Below, piece by piece: positions 23,401 through 28,949 of a DNA stretch of 28,949 nt. The notes beneath the pieces were generated by a model. That model ran no database searches. It was given only the letters and a program-made list of their open reading frames with translations, and was not told where the DNA came from. This stretch comes from a virus: positions 1-28,949 of IMG/VR virus record IMGVR_UViG_3300022198_003044, one strand, 5' to 3'. Each line of letters starts with the position of its first letter. Positions within the stretch are counted from its first letter, which is position 1. Made by a program: the position numbers and the translations under genes.

Positions 23401-26236
23401 CGGCGTGTACTATGCTTACTACTTCTTTAGGCTCAACATCAAAGACCGCAACGGAGTCACCACAGCCAGTGCTGTTACTGGCTATGAGAGTTTCCAAGTC
23501 ACAGTCGTACCAACCTCGGGGGGTTCTCAACGCGTCTTGCTAAGGCTCGTGGGCCTACCAGCCTGGGACCAATATGACTATCGCAACGGTAACATCGAGC
23601 TAGAAATCTACCGCTCAGCATGGAGCATGGCGTCTACCGGCAACATTCCTGTCATGTATCGCCTCAAGACAGAGCCCCTTACTTTCATTAAGAATAGTGG
23701 ATATATAGATTTTATTGATAGTTACGGTAATAACTTTCTCTCAAACAGCGAGACTGACGTAGTAGCACGAGTCTTGTCACCGACTGAGCCTCCTGTAGGA
23801 TGGGACGAACCTGTTCGCAGCAAGCACTTGACCACAGTGGATAACCGTCTCATTTTGGCCAACGTCACAGACTGGCCCACACTGTCAGTAAACTTCATAG
23901 CAAACAAGGACACTAGCTACAGCAGCTTTGCTGGGCAGACTTTCCTTTTCCGACGAGATTCTGCAGACGCCGGCACTACTACTAACATGGTGGACCGAGT
24001 CACGTATGAATTAGTAAATGGTGCTGACTCTGCAAAGTATCGTAGCATCTACCCCATAACTGGTAATGAAAATCTCATTCAGTTTACTTCTATATCATTC
24101 TTGCCTGGTGGTGTTACTGCAGGAAGTTGGGTCTACTTATACCACAGTACAGTAACTAGTGGCAATCAGTCATCTGGTGTTTTCTTTTCTGGAAATACTT
24201 TATATGCCCTTCAATCTTTTTTAGCTCCCCCAGCCGCTAATACGCTTGTTCATTTTTCTTCTACAGGTCAACTTCCGCCGGAAATTACTGCTGACAGGGG
24301 TTACTTTGTTGCTACAAGTAACGCCGGAGGAACTGCACTTACTAGTGGCACTCAAAACTCACCGGGCTCTACAGTCACCGTGTCAGCAGCTACAGCTAAC
24401 TTTCCAACGTCAGGCGCTATTTACTTAGAAGACCAAGCCGGAAATAAAGCTTGGCATACATATACAGGAACAACTACTGCCGGTGGAGTAACTGCTTCAT
24501 TTACTGGAGTCAGCCCGGCTGTCACTTATAACAATAACATCAATGTTGTGGTTGGGGCAAGTATTTCGGTAAAGCCAACATACACTGGCTCAGCAATCAC
24601 CTTTTCAACTGCCGGCACTGGTACGCATGCTTTACTCTGGGACGGGTCGGAGTTGGAGTATTGTGGCTGGTGGCAAGTAGCTTCAGTCAATGGCGACACT
24701 ATTACCATTAATGACGTAGATAGTCACATACAAACTATTCCGAAACAATTCCCGGACCGAGCATTATTTGCTACAAACACTAAAGATGTGCCAGTGCTTC
24801 TAGGTGTTGACGGCAACATGAGTATGACTAGCGGCAACGGCCCCATACCGTACTTGAACGTAGTGCGCCGACTCGGTATGGCCATCAACGCCACTATGCG
24901 CATGACTGATGTGACAATAGAAACCGGCACTGCCCCCAACCTCGTGTATCCCTATGCCAACTTTGTTCCTTGGCTCATGGCTCAGTCTGAGTTGACCACC
25001 GGCGGTACTTTGTACGTCAAGCAACCTCGGGCCGAGGCAGTAGTGCCTAGCCTTCAGGTCAGTAGCATCGGCACTGGATACAAGACCTACGTCAATGATG
25101 AGATAGTTGACCCAGCAGTGGCCGTAACGGCAGCAGTTACTCCCTACCCCAGCCGTGTTCTCATTAGCTATCCCAAGTACCCAGAAATATTTAGCAATCC
25201 TTTCGGTGACCTCCTCGTTAGTTCGGATTCGCTAGTAGACATTAACGCTGCTGACGGTCAAGAGATTACAGGAGTCATCTCCTTCTTCGGTTCATCGGCC
25301 TTCGGCGCCTCACAGCAAGACAGCGTTCTTGTCGTCTTTAAAGAAAACAGTATCCACTTAGTGAACGTCAATACTCGGGAAGTCCAGCGCCTAGAAACCC
25401 AAGGACTAGGCTGTACTGCTCCCTATAGTATCACCAACACCAAGAACGGTATAGCCTTCGCCAATGAATCTGGCATCTACGTGCTCCGCAAAAACTTGAG
25501 CATCGAGTACATAGGCCGGTTCATGGAGCGTAATTGGCAAGAGCGCGTAGACTTGGCGGCACTGTCAGTCATGCAAGGGCACCACTACGGCATCGGCAAG
25601 CAATACAAGCTTTCAGTCCCAATGGTAGAAAACAGTATAAAATCATATGCCGAGAACGAAGAAGTATACGTGTATGCATATACAGCAGAAGCTGAAGGCA
25701 ATTTAGGGGGCTGGACTCGTTACACAAACCACGCTGCTACAGGCTGGTGCAACCTGTCCCAAGATGCTTTCTTTGCTGACGTAAACGGTACGGTGCAACG
25801 CATCCGAAACTCGAGCGAGGCTTCGGATTATCGTGACGGCAGTGAAGCGATTGAGAGTATTGTAGAAACAAGAGCCACTGCTTTTGAAAACACAGCCATC
25901 AGGAAGGCCGTGAGCAACGTCGTGGTCCACTATCGTACCAATGTCAACAGCGAGTCAACAACGCTCGGCATGGCTATCGACATGGCCACTGAGTATCAGC
26001 TTTCGACCGCGTACAAAGTTGTCACGTCTAGTGCTGTCAAGGATGGTATGAGCAGCACCGTGGGTCAATCGGTGACGACCATCATGCACTCGTTCCCCAA
26101 GCGCAAGTGCCTCTACGCTGGTGTTCAAATTATCAACAATGGCAAAGATGAGAACGTGGAGATAGCTGGCATGAGCTATGTGGTGGCAGGGCTGAGTGGA
26201 GCTGGCGTCAAGCAAGCTGCTGAAACCGAAGGCTGA
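20468..26236 (+). CDS. Giant tail hub/nozzle-type structural protein (1922 aa)
   Basis: A very large beta-rich virion protein. The start (EPSFDRGIDARSAENQIKAG, then ARDLVNVDIVESRIRKRKGY) matches the opening of podovirus tail nozzle/stabilisation proteins such as P22 gp10 and T7 gp12-type proteins. The C-terminal ~330 residues return to that theme: YPSRVLISYPKYPEIFSNPF, INAADGQEITGVISFFGSSA, VLVVFKENSIHLVNV, GLGCTAPYSI and GIAFANESGIYVLRK, a beta-propeller-like pattern. The middle (~100-1500) is a series of Thr/Ser/Gly-rich beta segments not in the short homologues, several AT-rich (about 21030-21680 and 24000-24620). The protein is roughly two to four times the length of known nozzle proteins. 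AAGGA 8 bases upstream supports ATG 20468. An extended tail with embedded recognition domains is plausible. Confidence 0.75.
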   Translation: MPLQFTTVEEPSFDRGIDARSAENQIKAGFARDLVNVDIVESRIRKRKGYSSHAGNIPVRVLKLTQTNGSPDSVTFTLDSSIDLTRVTPGPIMVYGKSSNIASGTGPFTTAGNSNKYYSSWTSNLRKAYNTGTGTITAPFTEHAIDSVDMFVGQALSTSTVNLSGETIFPDSITIDNTTKDITADYVNNTGSIRQTFLYYKDQTAVGGQSYVFPQSPDTFTIAANDTDVITVPAATHNLDNYNIVYQLYQNVSGNWEQVKPDFFRVNSADGEVTIGITNGTSSPIDYKVILSSTPLSQTRSVAIESGGPIENTNSTRSVVIPDIESPFLFFSVYRTKADGDNVNLLEEVLVNNSLYNDVTKEWTLGWTPGGPDDQNFFIYYQYGSVRTNEITVTDSVTNNATDSIPQLVIYGLDHKTAYGDEKKVGTRGWVTHLDSYRSPTTAHIVAGLGGNLFSALVPSEAPAPIMLPTWFASLNQRIGTSQTIGPAFYEASSIPVNNKRTRGYYTFTGGLFHWAKVSGVEYQVSGTWAGYTKYTLKTPNGARDGAAPIVAGDQLTIEKMSHSRHNGTFEVVHVDDTGIGGPGGELVLYVKNSKLATTDYNDTNTSGRGGVFSDRITLQQASPFLAGDKLLSSSWGEETNITVYKDSQTEVLVLDQNGNVLPSYTGNIIPVISTDGFPAAGNIVIGANTYAYTSKTATSFTVASSVTVNSGDKVYTKEVWVNQCFNYQFLNSGLFLAGQRTSATVNLRSLNGSIANLNIVAGDVLHYSELDREVVVTSVDAVNNKVTLDESITWYDNQSLPPSFSVSRRWFPVETPVPSISDNLLKSTVVRHFSALPYDNQPFLRSAMVQNNMYLTNGFDEVYKYDGANLYRAGMIPWQPGLFSATENVAGGGIPLAAVSLESPEIVDKTIKVAPAQGAKVKVGDILRVTFSNGTTQDLTVSEKKTVGATSTVAGDDYLSFAEVFAPPTGATITSLLGVYYAYYFFRLNIKDRNGVTTASAVTGYESFQVTVVPTSGGSQRVLLRLVGLPAWDQYDYRNGNIELEIYRSAWSMASTGNIPVMYRLKTEPLTFIKNSGYIDFIDSYGNNFLSNSETDVVARVLSPTEPPVGWDEPVRSKHLTTVDNRLILANVTDWPTLSVNFIANKDTSYSSFAGQTFLFRRDSADAGTTTNMVDRVTYELVNGADSAKYRSIYPITGNENLIQFTSISFLPGGVTAGSWVYLYHSTVTSGNQSSGVFFSGNTLYALQSFLAPPAANTLVHFSSTGQLPPEITADRGYFVATSNAGGTALTSGTQNSPGSTVTVSAATANFPTSGAIYLEDQAGNKAWHTYTGTTTAGGVTASFTGVSPAVTYNNNINVVVGASISVKPTYTGSAITFSTAGTGTHALLWDGSELEYCGWWQVASVNGDTITINDVDSHIQTIPKQFPDRALFATNTKDVPVLLGVDGNMSMTSGNGPIPYLNVVRRLGMAINATMRMTDVTIETGTAPNLVYPYANFVPWLMAQSELTTGGTLYVKQPRAEAVVPSLQVSSIGTGYKTYVNDEIVDPAVAVTAAVTPYPSRVLISYPKYPEIFSNPFGDLLVSSDSLVDINAADGQEITGVISFFGSSAFGASQQDSVLVVFKENSIHLVNVNTREVQRLETQGLGCTAPYSITNTKNGIAFANESGIYVLRKNLSIEYIGRFMERNWQERVDLAALSVMQGHHYGIGKQYKLSVPMVENSIKSYAENEEVYVYAYTAEAEGNLGGWTRYTNHAATGWCNLSQDAFFADVNGTVQRIRNSSEASDYRDGSEAIESIVETRATAFENTAIRKAVSNVVVHYRTNVNSESTTLGMAIDMATEYQLSTAYKVVTSSAVKDGMSSTVGQSVTTIMHSFPKRKCLYAGVQIINNGKDENVEIAGMSYVVAGLSGAGVKQAAETEG

Positions 26237-26248
26237 AAAGGAAAGTAG

Positions 26249-26276
26249 TTGACAGTTTGCCGGAGCGCGGTACAAT
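26249..26276 (+). promoter_or_regulatory. Strong sigma70 promoter with no coding gene close behind
   Basis: TTGACA (26249-26254) and TACAAT (26271-26276) are separated by 16 bases, among the best consensus matches in the window. Transcription would begin near 26283, nearly 280 bases before the next start codon. Confidence 0.75.
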
Positions 26277-26512
26277 GGGTACATACCCGTCGTTGCTCGC
26301 TGGTACCCGGCGAAAGCCAACTACTACTGCTGCGTACCGTCAGCGCCCGGCAAGTCCAGGGCTAGTGCAGCGTACCGATGTAGGCGTGACACTGGAGTCG
26401 CTGCCTAGAGCGGGGACACAACTGTGTACACAGACTGATACTAGTACCCATATAGTACCTATAGTACCCCTTTCGGGTACTACGGCCCGAAGTACCTGCC
26501 CTTACTAGGTTC
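26277..26512 (+). other. Noncoding leader or small RNA region
   Basis: No convincing gene is seen between the giant gene and the last one. Structures include TCGCTGG/CCGGCGA (26297-26303/26307-26313, one U-G), a directly repeated GCGTACCG (near 26332 and 26372), ACAC-AACT-GTGT (near 26416), and TAGTACCC/GGGTACTA (26462-26469/26475-26482). The last competes with TTCGGG/CCCGAA (26472-26477/26486-26491); the two cannot form together. No U-tract follows. The region may be a regulatory 5' leader of the last gene or an independent RNA. Confidence 0.5.
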
Positions 26513-26550
26513 TTGACAAAGTCCAATGACCATAGTACTATACCTAGTAC
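26442..26550 (+). repeat. TAGTAC(C) repeat array around promoter
   Basis: TAGTACC occurs at 26442, 26453 and 26462, its inverse GGTACTA at 26476, AGTACC at 26491, and TAGTAC at 26534 and 26545, the last pair overlapping and following the -10 of the promoter at 26513-26541. Several are 11 bases apart, about one helical turn, as expected for protein-binding sites. An operator or activator array is an inference. Confidence 0.5.
26513..26541 (+). promoter_or_regulatory. Strong sigma70 promoter for the last gene
   Basis: TTGACA (26513-26518) and TACTAT (26536-26541) have an optimal 17-base spacer. It lies 21 bases upstream of the GTG start of the last gene and is embedded in the TAGTAC repeats. 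Confidence 0.8.
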
Positions 26551-26561
26551 GGAGGTGTAGT

Positions 26562-28949
26562 GTGGCACTCAAGCCCTTGACTTTACAGGAAAGAGTCAAA
26601 CAGGCCCAGGCTCTGACTCAGCAGTCAACAGACAAGCTGGCAGCCGAGCAAGGTCTCGTCGCGCCTCCTATTACCGCCGTCGGCACTGGCGCTTTGGGTG
26701 GCACACCTCAGCAACAGGCCATGGCTGGTACCCCGGCCCAAAAGAAAGGTGCCCTCAGCGCTGCCGTCACCGGAACGGTCAAGGCACCACAGGCAGAAAC
26801 CGGACTCGAGCTGGCCCAAAAAGTCGAGGCCCCGACTCCTGTAGACCAAGCCAAGTCTCAGAAACTACAAAGATATTCACAAGCACTAGGCACCTTTGGT
26901 GATAAAGTAAATGAGTGGATTGAGTCTGCCATTCAAACCAGCGTAGCACCAACAGGTGAAGGAGCAGTAGTACCAGTCCTTGAACTCAATGATGCTCAGA
27001 AAAAAGCCATTGATGATGCCAAGAAAAATCTTGCTACGGACGCGGACCGACAAAAGCTACAAGATGCCATCGATATCCTAGCCGGCCTCAAAGAGGGCGA
27101 CAAAAACCAAGCCATTTACGACCTAAACACGCAACTCGGTAACACTACTGCCGATGCTCTCTTGGCCGGCACCGCTTTGGCTGGCTACTGGCAAAACGTA
27201 AAAGAGTCCATTGGGTCGCAGCTGCAGACCGGAGTGCAGGCGGCAATCACTGGTGGCGACAAAAAACTAGAACTCAAAGACATGCAAGATTTGGGGACTA
27301 CCCCCGAAGAACTGGCAGAATTACTGAAACTTTCTAGAGATGAAGTACTAAACTTGACTATAGACGGGCTTCAGTCAAGGTTGGCACAGATTCAACAAGA
27401 GACCTTTGGTGAAACTCAAGCGGTCACTGCCGGTATCGGTTCGGCCCTGATGTCTGAGACCGAGCGCGAAGCTCTGCGTCAAGTCGGGCAGCAGCTAGAA
27501 GAAGCTGGCATAGCCGGGGCCGAATTGCAATACCAGCAGCTACTTGACGATATTGACCAAGGTACGCGGATTGACTTGGCCGGCAAGACCTACACCATTG
27601 ACGAACTCTTGAACACTGACGTTTTTGAAGATATCGCCCGCGCCTTTTACTTAGGCACCGACAAAGCACTAGTCGAAACTCTTCGGAAAGAATCACCAGA
27701 CCTGGTCACGTTTTTGGAAAAACACAGCAATACCCTTACTGCTCTTATCGAAACTGGGGCCAAGGGGGCTGACACGCTCATTGCCAAGAACAAGGAATTT
27801 GACAAGAAGCTTGCCCTTGTACCAGAGTCTACGTTAGACAGACTGAATCTTGGTGCAGAGTACCGGGTTGGTACTGTCAGACCAATTGGCTTTGATGTTG
27901 ACTCTTTGTTTACTCCTGAAAAAGTGGGCGTTGCATTAAGTGATATTATGAAAATGCCGGATGGTGCGGCCAAAACCGAAAAGATGAACATTTATAGTAA
28001 TATGCTGGCTAGTGTACCACCAGATGACCCCAGGTACGCTAGTACTATTCAAAGCATCAGGGATGCCCCACTTACTAGTATCACTCCCGCCGCAGCATCA
28101 CAACTCGTGGCAGCTATGGTCGAGTATACTGCGGCTATAGACCCCAACGCCTCAGACCAAGCCTTGGCTGACCTTGTCTTTGCCGACAATACGCCACTAT
28201 CCGACATCAATGCACAGCTCACTAAGGACAAACAAGCAGCAAGTATTGGCCTTCCTGTCAGTAACTACTGGCAATTTGATGCCAACAAAGATGGCACCCT
28301 TAGTCGCGATGAGCTGCTCAAGATGAATCAAGACCTGGTTGAGGCACCAACATTGAACAACCTTGGCAAAACAGGTGCGAATACTTTGACCAAGTCTGTG
28401 ACTGAGCCTTTTACGCCCGAGCAATCTAAAATGGCAGAGATTGCTGCTGACGGGCAATTTGATGACGCGGAATTTGACAATCTCAGTCTTGACGACATGG
28501 CCAATATTTTCAATGCCTTCAGGCGTCCTGAAGATGCTCAAGCTGCTGGCAGTCCGATGCTTGCTGCCATCCGCCGCAACTATCTCAAGAAACTTGACGG
28601 GGCCAAAGTCGATTCGTACAAGGGACTGGGACTGCAGCCTAACGGCTCTCCCGTCATTGACATGTCACGAGCATTTCCTAGTAGACTCTCGCAGTTGGAA
28701 TATCGCTTGCCGTTCTACGACGACACCATTAACAAACTCAAAAGACTCATGGACGAGGCAGCAAATCCAGACTTGCGGTGGCGTTATGAACAAGACTATA
28801 ATCGTATGGTGTCAGAGAAGGATGCCATGAAAAAAGAAATGGAGTCTTTAGGTTACGGACAAGCAGGGTCCACATTGGAAGGCGGCATTGCTTCATCAGC
28901 CAAACAAGCTGGAACTGCCCTATCCCAGGGACTAAGAACTGTAGAAAAA
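26562..28949 (+). CDS. Large internal/ejection-type virion protein with EF-hand, 3' end outside window
   Basis: Open reading frame of 796 codons from GTG 26562 to the window edge without a stop. GGAGG at 26551-26555 precedes the start by 6 bases, and a strong promoter lies just upstream. The protein is Ala/Gln/Leu/Asp-rich and mostly helical, starting ALKPLTLQERVKQAQALTQQ, then a Pro/Thr/Gly-rich linker (~35-95) and long helical stretches. Residues 573-584, DANKDGTLSRDE, are a canonical EF-hand calcium loop (ligand positions 1 D, 3 N, 5 D, 12 E). A degenerate second loop (AADGQFDDAEF) follows about 60 residues later. Position after the nozzle gene and helical composition fit podovirus internal (ejection) proteins. 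No transglycosylase motif was seen in the visible part. A tail-associated structural role is the alternative. Confidence 0.75.
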   Translation, partial: MALKPLTLQERVKQAQALTQQSTDKLAAEQGLVAPPITAVGTGALGGTPQQQAMAGTPAQKKGALSAAVTGTVKAPQAETGLELAQKVEAPTPVDQAKSQKLQRYSQALGTFGDKVNEWIESAIQTSVAPTGEGAVVPVLELNDAQKKAIDDAKKNLATDADRQKLQDAIDILAGLKEGDKNQAIYDLNTQLGNTTADALLAGTALAGYWQNVKESIGSQLQTGVQAAITGGDKKLELKDMQDLGTTPEELAELLKLSRDEVLNLTIDGLQSRLAQIQQETFGETQAVTAGIGSALMSETEREALRQVGQQLEEAGIAGAELQYQQLLDDIDQGTRIDLAGKTYTIDELLNTDVFEDIARAFYLGTDKALVETLRKESPDLVTFLEKHSNTLTALIETGAKGADTLIAKNKEFDKKLALVPESTLDRLNLGAEYRVGTVRPIGFDVDSLFTPEKVGVALSDIMKMPDGAAKTEKMNIYSNMLASVPPDDPRYASTIQSIRDAPLTSITPAAASQLVAAMVEYTAAIDPNASDQALADLVFADNTPLSDINAQLTKDKQAASIGLPVSNYWQFDANKDGTLSRDELLKMNQDLVEAPTLNNLGKTGANTLTKSVTEPFTPEQSKMAEIAADGQFDDAEFDNLSLDDMANIFNAFRRPEDAQAAGSPMLAAIRRNYLKKLDGAKVDSYKGLGLQPNGSPVIDMSRAFPSRLSQLEYRLPFYDDTINKLKRLMDEAANPDLRWRYEQDYNRMVSEKDAMKKEMESLGYGQAGSTLEGGIASSAKQAGTALSQGLRTVEK

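Noticed and set aside
26257-26508. 83-codon frame in the 26.2-26.5 kb control region
   Set aside because: It needs a TTG inside the promoter spacer, or an ATG with no ribosome site before the transcript start. The composition looks random and is explained by the repeats and hairpins.
28441-28830. 129-codon + frame near the window end
   Set aside because: It lies in a different frame from the long open gene running from 26562 to the window edge, whose protein is coherent and carries an EF-hand.
1-28949. CRISPR array, insertion sequence, integrase or attachment site
   Set aside because: No regularly spaced direct repeats with unique spacers, no transposase and no integrase were seen; the repeats present are fibre-coding or promoter-linked.
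1-28949. Stop-codon recoding
   Set aside because: TAA, TAG and TGA all end genes at sensible places (for example TAG for TerS, TGA for the portal), so the standard bacterial code fits.

Overview
The window is a contiguous stretch of a tailed double-stranded DNA bacteriophage (Caudoviricetes) covering the packaging, head, tail-fibre and neck/tail genes. All convincing genes are on the + strand and tightly packed. The head-to-tail genes are a portal, a P22 gp4/T7 gp11-like adaptor, a giant nozzle-like protein and an alanine-rich internal-type protein, with no sheath, tube or tape-measure gene. That suggests a short-tailed (podovirus-like) particle. The host cannot be named: promoters look like bacterial sigma70 sites, a lipoprotein and an XhlA-like protein imply a bacterial envelope, and GC content is about 45-50%.

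Layout. 1-544: HNH endonuclease, probably open at its 5' side. 545-1119: a 575-nt noncoding block with many perfect stem-loops. 1120-5155: small terminase followed by three virion genes (two small beta-rich proteins and a 755-aa coiled-coil tail fibre), closed by a textbook terminator. 5229-9767: a small virion protein with a hairpin over its start codon, large terminase, a small unknown, portal and an M15 peptidase. 9772-12905: promoter, scaffold, major capsid protein and a decoration-type protein. 13034-17561: terminator, promoter, two further fibre genes and another terminator. 17570-20443: promoter, lipoprotein, XhlA-like lysis protein, acidic protein, neck adaptor and two small conserved phage proteins. 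20468-26236: one 1922-aa gene. 26237-26561: a 325-nt control region with two strong tandem promoters and TAGTACC repeats. 26562 to the window end: a large internal-type virion protein (at least 796 aa) with an EF-hand, running off the window.

How they work together. TerS/TerL, possibly with HNH, package DNA through the portal into a capsid built on the scaffold. The adaptor and giant protein close the vertex. The last protein is probably an ejection or internal protein. Three modular fibres give host recognition. The M15 peptidase and XhlA-like protein are the visible lysis or cell-wall functions.

Most notable signals: (1) I could not find a single GATC in 28.9 kb on a by-eye read, against roughly 110 expected; (2) the structured noncoding block before TerS; (3) a start-codon-sequestering hairpin at 5229-5271 whose sequence elements recur before TerS; (4) the tandem-promoter/TAGTAC control region at 26.2-26.6 kb; (5) a canonical calcium-binding EF-hand in the final protein.
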